Assembly (NCBI GenBank): GCA_964354345.1 | Contig: CAYGZL010000170.1 | Location: 119,049-183,048, forward strand | Source of the DNA: CAYGZL01 sp964354345 | GTDB taxonomy: Bacteria > Chloroflexota > Anaerolineae > Anaerolineales > UBA4823 | Length of the DNA: 64,000 nucleotides | Direction: 5' to 3' | In this document: positions 40,733 to 49,539 of the stretch, one piece after another | Position numbering within the stretch: the stretch's first letter is position 1 | Layout of the letters: each line of letters starts with the position of its first letter | Notes under the pieces: model-generated | Databases searched by the model: none | What the model saw: only the letters and a program-made list of their open reading frames with translations | What the model was told of the DNA's origin: nothing | Position numbers and translations under genes: made by a program

Positions 40733-43700
40733 TTATGGGATGTTAATTACAATGGGCAAGCTGAGGAAATAGCTGCCAGTTGAATTAAGCCCCATTAGAG
40801 CAGTAACGGTGAAGGCGAAGGTGTAAGGTGACTGCATTAGCACGCTATCCCCGCCAAGATCGCTGCGCAGGTTGAAGACGGTCACCTGATAGGAGCCCTG
40901 GCTCAATTGCGTTGAGGGCGTCCAAACCAGAGTGGTGTTGTCAGGAGCGGTGACTGTGCCAACCACTGTCGTTCCGCCAGTCTGAACCATAATAGAGTTG
41001 CTGAAGTCGCTATTTGCCAAGGGTTGGATGGCGCGGGCGAAGTGGACTGTCACCTGTGCGAGGGCAGGGCCAGTGGAGCCATTCGCCGGGTTTGTTGATG
41101 TCACCAGTGGATCGCGCCAGTACTGGACGGCCTTGTGGTCATCGCTGCCGTTGCCCCAGTCAGTGGCGGTGTCATCAACCAGCTGGGTGCCGCTGGCTCC
41201 ATAGCTGATTGAGACGCGCCGGTTAGCCACACTGACGATTGTTCCCCACCACTCAACCCGTTCCCAGGATCCGCGGGTGTACTTGTACTCCAGGTTAAGG
41301 CCATCGGGGAACTGTAAGGTGATCTCCCACAGGTTGGGTCCAACCTGAGTCATCGGCTCTTTGCTTGGATTCCATTCGAGCGGGGAGGTGCCGCCTGCGA
41401 TGTAGACCGTATCCATGGGGGGTGTCTCAGATGGGACCAGCACCCGAAAAGTAACATTGACCACTTTTGGTTCGGCCGACTGGACAACCTCGTTAGACGG
41501 GTCCGAGAGATTGAGTCCAGTATCGACTGCTTTGACTATGTAGTAGTAGGGGGTAAATGGATCGACATTCGAGTCAGTGTAGGTCGTTGCTGTAGCCGCT
41601 AGTTTTACCAGAGCTTCACTGTATGAACCGCTGGTAGTGCTGCGATAGAGCCAGTATTCGGCCGCATCACTCACTCCGTCCCAGGCCAGGGTGATGTACT
41701 CGGCTGACCAATCGGTAGCCCGCAGGTTTGGCGGCGCCGCAGGGGGTGTCGTGTCAGGATTCGGCGTGACAGTCAGGGTTCCTGGAGTCTGATCCGACCA
41801 ATACCCATATGTCCAGTGAATACCGCCGTCGGTAGAAAAGCGCACCAGGTAATCGAAGGCACCGGTTTGCTCGGGTCGCAGATTGGCCATGTATTCATAG
41901 TTATTGCCGCAGTTACAGCCGGAGTTTTGATCCATGACCTTCCAGGTTGTCCAGGTAGAGGGATCGCTGCCCTGTGCGCCGAAGCCGACCTGAGCCCAGA
42001 TGCTGGCGGGGTCCCCCTTGACATCGGTGATGCCCGGTACCCAAACCTGGCCATAGATGTTTTCCGTCGGATTGACGCTGAGTACATGGTTGATACTGTG
42101 GGGCCACTGTAAACCCGCCCAGCCGATTGGATAATATGGCGTGGCGGCAGCTTCGGGTGAGAATTTCCCATAGTTGCCTGCGCCGTCGATCGCCTGAACG
42201 ACATAGTAATAGCGGTTCCCGTTGACCACATCCATATCTGAGAAGGCAGTGTCGGCGGTCATACCGATTCGTAAATAGCCACCGCCAGATAGCGGGCTGC
42301 GGAAGATTATATATTGGGCTGCATCGCTGACCGCTGCCCAGGTTAAGACGACCTGACCGTTGCCAGGATCGGCCTGAAGGCTGGCGGGTGCCTCCGGGGC
42401 GACCAGATCTTGACCAGGAACTGGCGTCAGGATGACTGCTTGATAAGCTGGCAAATCGAAGTACAAGGTATTGCCGATTCCAGAGACGGCTAAACCGCTG
42501 TCAAGTGCATCCACCAGGCTTAGATTCTGGGGGAGAACGCCAGTCGTTTCAATCTTGATGCCCTTAACCGTGTCCGTAGGGTTTATGGCTACAATGACTA
42601 GATCGTCCGGAGTGCGCATCAGGTAAGCCAGTGTGCGATCGGCGTCATTCGTGACCAGGAAACTGAGGGTGCCGGTGCGGAAAATCGGGTTGGTGTTGCG
42701 AAGTTGAATCAGTTTACGATAGAAGAGCAGCAGGTTGATATCGCCAGCCGCGCCCTCCGATTGGGCTGTGAGCTGTTCGGAGCCGAGAGCCACCTTTGAA
42801 CCCAGGTCGAGCCAGGGGAAAGTCCGGCGATCGTCGGGGTCGTCGTCGCCCGTCACACCCACTTCATCGCCGTAGTAGATGGTCGGCGCGCCGGGAGTGG
42901 TCATCTGGATCACTGCCGCCAGCTGGAGAAGTTGTTTTCCCATCGCCAGGTTATCCGCATTGAACTCTTTATCTTCGCGGTTATTCTGACCCGGCGTCAA
43001 CGACCACAGGATACGCTTGGTGTCGTGGCTATCCATCAAATTCAGTAAGGTGTAGTAAGTCGCGTCCGGATAATCCTCGCGCACCGAAAGCAGCTTTTTA
43101 GCAAACAGGGAGGGAGGTTGGTTGGATTGACCATCATCTGGGAAGCCCTTGTTGTCAACCGTGCCGAGATATCCCAGGATGGCGTTGCGAAAACGGTAGT
43201 TCATGGTCGAGTCAGCGGTGTCACCCTGAACGAAGGGCAGCACATCGCCCTTCTTCCAAAGCTCTCCGATAACCACCGCGTCAGGCTTGGTCTCCAGGAC
43301 AGCCTGGCGGAACTCTTGCCAGAAACCAGGTGGGAAGGAGGCATCGGGCATCACATCCAGACGCCAGCCATCTGCGCCTAATTTAAGCCAGTAGCGGGCG
43401 ATCGAGTCCGGCTTGGCATAGATCAGGTCTTTGACGGCCTGGGTGTTCTTGTTCAGCACCGGCAGGCTATCGAATCCATACCAGGAATCATAAGTAGTGG
43501 AGGTAGGACCATCTTTCCCGGCGCAGACGCCTTTACCAGCGCCAACCTCATGGAAGAAGAACCAATCTCGATATGGTGAGTCGACACTCTCACAGGCGCC
43601 TACTACATTATAGTGGTGGTAACGATCAAAGTAGGGGCTGTCTGATGAGACATGATTGAACACACCATCCAGGATGATCTTCATCCCGCGCCGGTGAGCC

Positions 43701-45943
43701 CCTTCCGCCAGGGCGACGAAATCCTTATTCTCACCGAAGAAGTGATCTACCAGACTGTAGTCTTGGGTGTCATACAGGTGGTTAGAACCCGCTTCGAAGA
43801 TCGGATTCAGATAAATCACTTTGATGCCCAGGGCATACAGATAAGGCAGACGTTGGCGGATGCCAATCAAATCACCGCCATAATAATCACGACCACGCGG
43901 GCCTTCATTGCAGGGTTGAGCTGGATTCACGTATCCACGGCAATAGCCCTCTGGCAGATCGTTCCAATTCTTAAGCGCGATCTGGTCATCGGGGCTTGGT
44001 GGATAGCCATAGCGCGGCTCGGTGATCTGAGGATCGTTCGCACTGCGGCCATTGCGGAAGCGGTCGGGGAAGATCTGGTAAGCGACGGCATTTTGCAACC
44101 AGGTTTCGGGTTGGAAAGCTGCATCGAAGACGGAGATTGCATAACTGTTGTCGACCATATCTGCGGTGGCAACGCCCCAACCTCCATCTTTGAAGTAGTC
44201 ATCTGCGTAATAAGCCCTGGCTGTTCCATCAATTGCGATGAAACGATAATATAGCGTACCGAGTTGGGTGGGAGTGATCTTAAGCTGCCAGAAGTCACAG
44301 CTTTCGTTCGCCTGCTCCGTATCGTAGCACCAGACATTGCTGGCTGCTATTTGCATATCTTTGAAGAATTCACTGTTCTTGGCTGTATCCCAGAAGCGGA
44401 CGCGTACTCGAGTCAGGTCATTGTGGTAGGCGCGGAAGCGTAAGATCACTTCGCTGCCGGGTGTGACCGCGCCAAAGGGGAGGCGATACAAAGCATCCTG
44501 TGAATCATGCCCCAGCCCCTTTGTCTCAACGATGTTATCCTGACCATGACCGCTCATAGGCGGTGTAAGAACTGCCAGGCGACCCTGGTGGGTATCGAGC
44601 AGGAACTGGGCTACATCGCCGGCCTTATAGACATTGAAGAAGATAGTCTGGGAATCCTTGTTGCGTCCAAACAGATCAAACTGATTATCCCAACTGCCGG
44701 TGCTGACTACTTTTCCCTGATACAGACCAGGGTTGGAGATGGTGTAATTTACCACCTGTAAACCGTATCCCAGGTTAATTAATTGTGTCGTTGGATCAGC
44801 GTTGTTCCAACCTTGAAAGTCGCCTACGGCAGTGAAGCTATCAGGCAACGCGTCGTTCCAGACATTGACGATATTGATAGAAGGATACAGCGGCCAACTC
44901 TGATCCAGCTTGTGGTCATTGGTATCCAGGGTCAATTTAACCGTCTGATTGGGGCTGTTGGTGAAGAACCAGGCGTTATTCGGAGGGAAGGTGGTGCCCC
45001 AGTCGCCACATTTTACGGCTTTAAACTCATAGCGGCCAGTGTTTGGGATGGTGTAATCCAGTGAATAGATATTGTCACCGCCAAGCAGGTCGCCATGTGT
45101 GCCATCATCATACAGAGGTGTGCTGGAATTATCCCAACCCTGGAAGCTGCCCGCTACGCACCAGTTGCTTGGATTGGCGCCGTTAGGAGTGATCGTCAGG
45201 CGACCCGTGTTGGTGTCGAGAATGAAGATCACGACCTGGCTATCCAGGGTGGTGGTGAAGTTTACATTAGCGGCATCCATGGATCGCCCATCAGCGCCAA
45301 ACGCGCGCCAGGCGCCGGTGCTGGCAATTTTGCCGATATAGCTGCCTGCGGTTGCGATGGTGTAGGCCAGGCGGTAAACCCCATTTCCGGCCGGAGTTAA
45401 CAAAGTGGCGGGATCAGAATTATTCCAACCCTGGAAGCTGCCAACTGCGGTGAAGCTGGTCGGCAGGGTATCGCCCCAGACATTGACGATATCCCAGCCA
45501 GGGAGAAGAATAGCGCCTGCATCGCCACTGTGATCGCGCGTGTCGATGGTGAACTTGACTGCCTGGTTGGCAGTGGTTGTGGTGAACCAGGAGTTGGCAG
45601 CCGGGCGGGTCACTCCCCAGTTCCCACACTCTACCGCTTTCCATTCGTAATCGCCTGTATTAGGTATGGTCACATCCAATGAAAACACACCGTCTTTAGC
45701 CACCAGGTCACCGTTGGTGCCATCGTCGTATAGCGGTGTGCTGGCATTGTTCCAACCCTGAAAACTACCCGCCACGCACCAGTTCAATACAGCCAGAGGG
45801 CTTTGAACTCCGGCAGATTGCGTCATGACCGGCGCGTTGGCACCTGCCGGGGTTGCCAGGGCGGTTTGGATCGGGCCGAGTAAGCCTAAAACCAATAAGC
45901 AACTCAAACAGAGTTGCCAGTAACGATTTGTTAATTGGTGCAT
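40733..45943 (-). CDS. Secreted multidomain amylopullulanase (GH13 with CBM and FnIII modules)
   Basis: Extracellular alpha-glucan hydrolase, 1736 aa. Signal peptide 1-31. Four starch-binding-like modules at about 54, 160, 258 and 364, each with AGSFQGWN or AVGxFQGWN, arranged as A-B-A-B. A CBM34-like domain begins near 468, then the GH13 barrel (about 600-1050): DGVFNHVSSDS, nucleophile Asp863 in DGWRLDVM, acid Glu894 in VIGELW, Asp974 in MDSHDTKRI. Next come FnIII (from about 1175), a domain ending in WSDQTPGTLTVT seen in Apu enzymes, FnIII (about 1390), a CBM20-like domain (about 1485-1590), a Big_5-like domain and the tail SYFLSLPIVINIP. The layout resembles Thermoanaerobacter Apu. AAGGAGG precedes the start. 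Long antisense frames here are not genes. Confidence 0.92.
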   Translation of the reverse strand: MHQLTNRYWQLCLSCLLVLGLLGPIQTALATPAGANAPVMTQSAGVQSPLAVLNWCVAGSFQGWNNASTPLYDDGTNGDLVAKDGVFSLDVTIPNTGDYEWKAVECGNWGVTRPAANSWFTTTTANQAVKFTIDTRDHSGDAGAILLPGWDIVNVWGDTLPTSFTAVGSFQGWNNSDPATLLTPAGNGVYRLAYTIATAGSYIGKIASTGAWRAFGADGRSMDAANVNFTTTLDSQVVIFILDTNTGRLTITPNGANPSNWCVAGSFQGWDNSSTPLYDDGTHGDLLGGDNIYSLDYTIPNTGRYEFKAVKCGDWGTTFPPNNAWFFTNSPNQTVKLTLDTNDHKLDQSWPLYPSINIVNVWNDALPDSFTAVGDFQGWNNADPTTQLINLGYGLQVVNYTISNPGLYQGKVVSTGSWDNQFDLFGRNKDSQTIFFNVYKAGDVAQFLLDTHQGRLAVLTPPMSGHGQDNIVETKGLGHDSQDALYRLPFGAVTPGSEVILRFRAYHNDLTRVRVRFWDTAKNSEFFKDMQIAASNVWCYDTEQANESCDFWQLKITPTQLGTLYYRFIAIDGTARAYYADDYFKDGGWGVATADMVDNSYAISVFDAAFQPETWLQNAVAYQIFPDRFRNGRSANDPQITEPRYGYPPSPDDQIALKNWNDLPEGYCRGYVNPAQPCNEGPRGRDYYGGDLIGIRQRLPYLYALGIKVIYLNPIFEAGSNHLYDTQDYSLVDHFFGENKDFVALAEGAHRRGMKIILDGVFNHVSSDSPYFDRYHHYNVVGACESVDSPYRDWFFFHEVGAGKGVCAGKDGPTSTTYDSWYGFDSLPVLNKNTQAVKDLIYAKPDSIARYWLKLGADGWRLDVMPDASFPPGFWQEFRQAVLETKPDAVVIGELWKKGDVLPFVQGDTADSTMNYRFRNAILGYLGTVDNKGFPDDGQSNQPPSLFAKKLLSVREDYPDATYYTLLNLMDSHDTKRILWSLTPGQNNREDKEFNADNLAMGKQLLQLAAVIQMTTPGAPTIYYGDEVGVTGDDDPDDRRTFPWLDLGSKVALGSEQLTAQSEGAAGDINLLLFYRKLIQLRNTNPIFRTGTLSFLVTNDADRTLAYLMRTPDDLVIVAINPTDTVKGIKIETTGVLPQNLSLVDALDSGLAVSGIGNTLYFDLPAYQAVILTPVPGQDLVAPEAPASLQADPGNGQVVLTWAAVSDAAQYIIFRSPLSGGGYLRIGMTADTAFSDMDVVNGNRYYYVVQAIDGAGNYGKFSPEAAATPYYPIGWAGLQWPHSINHVLSVNPTENIYGQVWVPGITDVKGDPASIWAQVGFGAQGSDPSTWTTWKVMDQNSGCNCGNNYEYMANLRPEQTGAFDYLVRFSTDGGIHWTYGYWSDQTPGTLTVTPNPDTTPPAAPPNLRATDWSAEYITLAWDGVSDAAEYWLYRSTTSGSYSEALVKLAATATTYTDSNVDPFTPYYYIVKAVDTGLNLSDPSNEVVQSAEPKVVNVTFRVLVPSETPPMDTVYIAGGTSPLEWNPSKEPMTQVGPNLWEITLQFPDGLNLEYKYTRGSWERVEWWGTIVSVANRRVSISYGASGTQLVDDTATDWGNGSDDHKAVQYWRDPLVTSTNPANGSTGPALAQVTVHFARAIQPLANSDFSNSIMVQTGGTTVVGTVTAPDNTTLVWTPSTQLSQGSYQVTVFNLRSDLGGDSVLMQSPYTFAFTVTALMGLNSTGSYFLSLPIVINIP

Positions 45944-46067
45944 ATTTATATCCTCCTTACAATATGAAATGAGTTGGTAAATTATTGAATTTTGTCTGAC
46001 TCAATCTTATCATATCTTCATCTATTCGCGACCCACCCATCTTCCTCAAGAACCCTCGTCATCCTGC

Positions 46068-47351
46068 TCAGTCACCAATTCGATGGCGTGGTTCCTGAAC
46101 AGTAAACTTCAGCATCAGTAGCCCGGTCAAGCTAACCAGGGCCGCCAGAATGAATAACCACGGATAGCTGGCGTTAGTGACCAGGAAACCACCGATAAAC
46201 GGTGCAATCCCCGCAGTTAACCCAACCCATGTATTGCTCAGACCAATATATGTCGGACGTGATTCAGTAGTGCAAAATTCCAGGCTGATCATAATCCCCG
46301 AGATCATAAAACTGGCAGAACTGACGCCGCGTAATCCGAAGATAACGAAAAACCAATCGGGAGACGGCGCAAGCAGCGCCAGCCCGTAGGAGATGACTGC
46401 CGCCAAAGCGCCCACCTCCAGGACAATTTTATGACCCAGCCGGTCAGCTAATGGGCCAAAGGTCAGATTGGCCAACGCCTGTCCGATCAGCATTGCCATA
46501 GTGAAGCGACTGGCCTGGCTGTCTGGGATGTGCCAGTTTTGGCTGGCATAGACTACCAGGAAACCAGCCGCCATCCCACCCAGGGTGAGAATCCCCTGGC
46601 TGATCAGGTAGCGTGTAAAGTTGGGATTGCTCTTCAGGATGGTAGGAAGTGAGTGAAAATATTGGTTTTGTGAAAGAACCGGTTTTGTACTGGGGACAGG
46701 AATTTCACGCGTTTGGGCGATAAAGACCCAGGACAGGAAGATCAGACCTGCCGCGATAGCGAATGAAATAGCATAGCCGATCGGGAAGGTATATTCGCCC
46801 AATACCCAGGCAGTCAGACTGGCGCCCAGAACGCCTGATGCGGTTCCGAAAAAATTAGTCATCCCAAAGAACCGTCCCCGACTTTTAACCGGGATCACCT
46901 TGCCAATCATATCGGACCATCCAACTGCCACCAGCCCAGCGCCAGCGGAGTGCCAGACCAGTAGTATGAAAAAGACTGCCAGCATCGCGGGAGCGAAGTT
47001 TTGATTGAGCGTTACTCGACCAGCCAGCAGGAATGTGGCAGGCGCCAGCAACAAGAGAGGCAAGCGCTCAGAGAAGAAGCCAAGATTGACTGGAAACCAT
47101 TTTTTTAAAGGCTGCCGTTCAACCCAGTTGGCCGTGAAAAGTTGCGGAAAGAGATAACCGATCGAACCAACCACAGATACCAACGCGATTAAGTAGCTGT
47201 TGTTGGTTAGATGGCTGACAAATAGTGGCAGGATGATCGCCGGGTTCATGAAGCTGTAGCCGAACCAGAAGCAGGCGCCATCCAGCATATTGACAATTAT
47301 GTTATGCCGAAGGTTCTTCTCGACTTCTTGTTTAACGCTTATAAACGACAT
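46068..47351 (-). CDS. Major facilitator superfamily transporter
   Basis: Twelve-helix carrier, 427 aa. Seen: the cytoplasmic loop motif GPLADRLGHKIVL (the MFS G-x3-D-R-x-G-R/K-K consensus) in the second half, KSRGRFFGMTNFFG in the first, and repeated hydrophobic helices throughout. A frame start 60 bases upstream would overlap the GH130 gene, so the ATG at 47351, 28 bases after that gene's stop, is chosen. Its place between the phosphorylase and the amylopullulanase suggests uptake of an oligosaccharide or sugar, but substrate is not shown. Confidence 0.8.
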   Translation of the reverse strand: MSFISVKQEVEKNLRHNIIVNMLDGACFWFGYSFMNPAIILPLFVSHLTNNSYLIALVSVVGSIGYLFPQLFTANWVERQPLKKWFPVNLGFFSERLPLLLLAPATFLLAGRVTLNQNFAPAMLAVFFILLVWHSAGAGLVAVGWSDMIGKVIPVKSRGRFFGMTNFFGTASGVLGASLTAWVLGEYTFPIGYAISFAIAAGLIFLSWVFIAQTREIPVPSTKPVLSQNQYFHSLPTILKSNPNFTRYLISQGILTLGGMAAGFLVVYASQNWHIPDSQASRFTMAMLIGQALANLTFGPLADRLGHKIVLEVGALAAVISYGLALLAPSPDWFFVIFGLRGVSSASFMISGIMISLEFCTTESRPTYIGLSNTWVGLTAGIAPFIGGFLVTNASYPWLFILAALVSLTGLLMLKFTVQEPRHRIGD

Positions 47352-47379
47352 GGTGAGTGGTTCTGAGATGTGGACCGGT

Positions 47380-48372
47380 CTAAAGCTCTGAATGGCTCTT
47401 GATGAAGTCAATCACCTCCTCGATCCAGCCAAAAGCCAGCGCGACGACGGTATCGGCGGCGCCGTAATAGATCGCCACGCGCTGGGTAGGTGCATCCACT
47501 AACGCTGCGCAGGGGAAGACTACATTCGGTGTGTCACCCACGCGCTCGTACAGCTCGCGAGGCGCCATCAGATAAGGTGCGGTGCGGTAGATCACTTTCC
47601 AGGGCTGGTCCAGATCAAGCAGAGCGGCGCCAAAACTATACTCGAAGCCATTGCAGGAGGTGAGCACACCGTGGTAGAAAAGCAACCAGCCTTCACGAGT
47701 TTCAATTGGGATCGGTCCTGGTCCAACCTTTGTGCTTTGCCAACCGCCTTTGGTGGTCATCACAAAACGGTGGCGGCCCCAAAAGGTCATGTCGGGGCTT
47801 TCACTATAGAAGATATCGCCGAAGGGAGTGTGACCACGGTCGCTCGGACGGCTGAGCATCGCAAACTTGTTATGGATACGGCGGGGGAATAGCACACCAT
47901 TGCGGTTATAAGGTAAGAAGGCGTTTTCAAGCTGGTAAAAGTTCTCAAAATCGTGGGTAAAGGCTATACCAATCGTCGGGCCGTGGTAGCCATTGCACCA
48001 GGTCACATAAAAGCGATCGTCTATCCAGCAAACGCGTGGATCATAAAAATATTCCCGGCGGGTGACTTCCGGATCGTCGCCGATGAACTGGATGGGCTTT
48101 GGGGAAATCTGCCAGGCAATTCCGTCAGGGCTGCGCCCACTGTGAATCAGCATCTGACGACTGGTATTATCGATCCGAAAGATGCCGGCGAATTCGCCGC
48201 GGAACGGCACGACTGCACTGTTGAAGATGCTGTTAGAATCGGGTAACAGGTTAGCGGGGATGATTGGATTTACACTGAAGCGCCATAGAACTTCGCTCGA
48301 ACCGGCTGGGCGCTCTTCCCAGGGTATCTTGCTAACGGATTGATGAATAGCCTGATTTGTTTGATCCGCCAT
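47380..48372 (-). CDS. GH130 beta-mannoside phosphorylase-like protein
   Basis: A 330-aa five-bladed propeller protein without signal peptide. Seen: NPIIPANLLPDSNSIFNSAVV (35-55), MLIHSGRSPDGIAWQ, REYFYDPRVCWIDDRFYVTW with Asp111 in the place of the catalytic EDPR Asp, GPGPIPIETREGWLLFYHG, and YYGAADTVVALAF near the C-terminus, which are GH130 landmarks. Family members phosphorolyse beta-1,4 or beta-1,2 mannosides in the cytoplasm. AAGGAG lies before the ATG. First gene of the minus-strand set, followed by the transporter. Confidence 0.85.
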   Translation of the reverse strand: MADQTNQAIHQSVSKIPWEERPAGSSEVLWRFSVNPIIPANLLPDSNSIFNSAVVPFRGEFAGIFRIDNTSRQMLIHSGRSPDGIAWQISPKPIQFIGDDPEVTRREYFYDPRVCWIDDRFYVTWCNGYHGPTIGIAFTHDFENFYQLENAFLPYNRNGVLFPRRIHNKFAMLSRPSDRGHTPFGDIFYSESPDMTFWGRHRFVMTTKGGWQSTKVGPGPIPIETREGWLLFYHGVLTSCNGFEYSFGAALLDLDQPWKVIYRTAPYLMAPRELYERVGDTPNVVFPCAALVDAPTQRVAIYYGAADTVVALAFGWIEEVIDFIKSHSEL

Positions 48373-48452
48373 ATTTTGATCTCCTTGCGATCCATTGAGC
48401 AGTGTTTTATTTGCAGAGGATCCACTGATTAAAGATAGATAAATTTTGAATT

Positions 48453-48458
48453 ATTATA
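48453..48458 (-). promoter_or_regulatory. Candidate -10 element TATAAT upstream of the GH130 gene
   Basis: Perfect TATAAT on the minus strand in an A/T-rich patch (48430-48475), about 80 bases before the GH130 start. No good -35 hexamer was found 16-18 bases upstream, so support is weak. Confidence 0.3.
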
Positions 48459-48479
48459 TCAAGAAGATGAAAAAGCTTC

Positions 48480-48605
48480 CCGCAGCCCATGTAACAACTT
48501 CGGCTGCAGGTCTTGCGCTTCTTACCCGCTTCGGGCATAATAATGATTGTCTGGATCCTGTGGGACCGGAACGCGGCGGGATACCGTGGAACAATAGTTC
48601 CAAAA
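48480..48605 (+). promoter_or_regulatory. Structured leader upstream of panB (possible pan-motif RNA)
   Basis: The 282-base gap between the divergent GH130 and panB genes holds three hairpins on the + strand: GCAGCC/GGCTGC (48482-48507, 14-base loop), CCCG/CGGG near 48535-48545, and GGAAC-AATA-GTTCC (48588-48601). A pan-motif RNA is known upstream of panB/panC/panD in several phyla, reportedly including Chloroflexi. I cannot confirm that this leader fits its consensus. Confidence 0.35.
48588..48601 (+). repeat. Perfect palindrome GGAAC-AATA-GTTCC, intergenic
   Basis: Same arms and spacing as the copy at 31014-31027, here outside coding sequence in the panB leader. Confidence 0.5.
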
Positions 48606-48654
48606 CTTTGTCAGTCTGATTTTGATCGGACTCTACCTCTGGAGGGAGGGTACC

Positions 48655-49539
48655 ATGTGCGATAAAGAACATCCAGTTACACAATCCCCTGTTATGAACG
48701 GGCGTAAGAAAATCACGACGCTATCCTTGCGTCGTAAAAAGCAGGTTGGTGAGCCAATCACCATGCTGACTGCGTATGATTATCCAACCGCGCTGGCGAT
48801 CGACCGGGCTGGTGTGGATGTCATCCTGGTTGGAGACTCACTCGGGATGGTTGTCCTGGGTTACCCAAACACGTTGCCCGTTACAATGGACGATATGCTC
48901 CATCACTGCCGGGCGGTGGCGCGCGGGGCACAGTTTGCGCTTTTGATCGGCGATATGCCGTTTATGTCTTACCAGGTTTCTGTTCAGGAGGCCGTGCGTA
49001 ATGCCGGGCGGTTCATACAGGAAACTGGGATGGATGCGGTCAAGCTGGAAGGTGGGCGCGAGCGGGCAGAGGCTGTGCGCGCCATCGTCTCGGTCGGGAT
49101 CCCGGTGATGGGTCACCTGGGCTTGACCCCCCAAAGCGTCAACCAGTTCGGTGGTTTTCGACCCCAGGGGCGTTCCGCCATCGCCGCGCAACGCCTGCAG
49201 GAGGATGCTCTGCTATTGCAGGAGGCAGGTTGTTTTAGCCTGGTGCTGGAGTCGATCCCGGCCCGTCTGGCTGCGTGGGTTTCTCAGCGCCTGGAGATTC
49301 CGACCATCGGGATTGGCGCCGGAATCGGCTGTGATGGCCAGGTGTTAGTGACTCATGACATGCTGGGTTTGTTCGACCGGTTTACACCAAAGTTTGTCAA
49401 GAAATACGCCGATTTGCATGGTGAGATGGCTCGCGCTTTTACTGCCTACAAAACCGATGTGCTCGAGCGATCTTTTCCAGCCCCAGAGCACACGGTGGAG
49501 ATGGACGATGCGGAGTGGGAGGCATTCACACAGAAATGA
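48655..49539 (+). CDS. panB: 3-methyl-2-oxobutanoate hydroxymethyltransferase
   Basis: First step of pantothenate synthesis: transfers a hydroxymethyl group from 5,10-methylene-THF to ketoisovalerate, giving ketopantoate. 294 aa. Seen: MLTAYDYPTALAIDRAGVD, LVGDSLGMVVLGY with the Mg-binding Asp, GDMPFMSYQ, AVKLEGG, and GIGAGIGCDGQVLV. GGAGGGAGG before ATG 48655 fixes the start; an upstream ATG at 48622 is not supported. Overlaps panE by ATGA. First gene of panB-panE-panC-coaX. Confidence 0.95.
   Translation: MCDKEHPVTQSPVMNGRKKITTLSLRRKKQVGEPITMLTAYDYPTALAIDRAGVDVILVGDSLGMVVLGYPNTLPVTMDDMLHHCRAVARGAQFALLIGDMPFMSYQVSVQEAVRNAGRFIQETGMDAVKLEGGRERAEAVRAIVSVGIPVMGHLGLTPQSVNQFGGFRPQGRSAIAAQRLQEDALLLQEAGCFSLVLESIPARLAAWVSQRLEIPTIGIGAGIGCDGQVLVTHDMLGLFDRFTPKFVKKYADLHGEMARAFTAYKTDVLERSFPAPEHTVEMDDAEWEAFTQK

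Noticed and set aside
43652..44254. 200-codon open frame antisense to the amylopullulanase
   Set aside because: It mirrors the GH13 coding frame, has no ribosome-binding site or family motif, and several other long antisense frames occur across the same gene, as expected from its codon use.
45944..46067. Promoter directly before the amylopullulanase
   Set aside because: A TTGAGT word is present on the minus strand but no -10 hexamer occurs at proper spacing; not reported as a feature.
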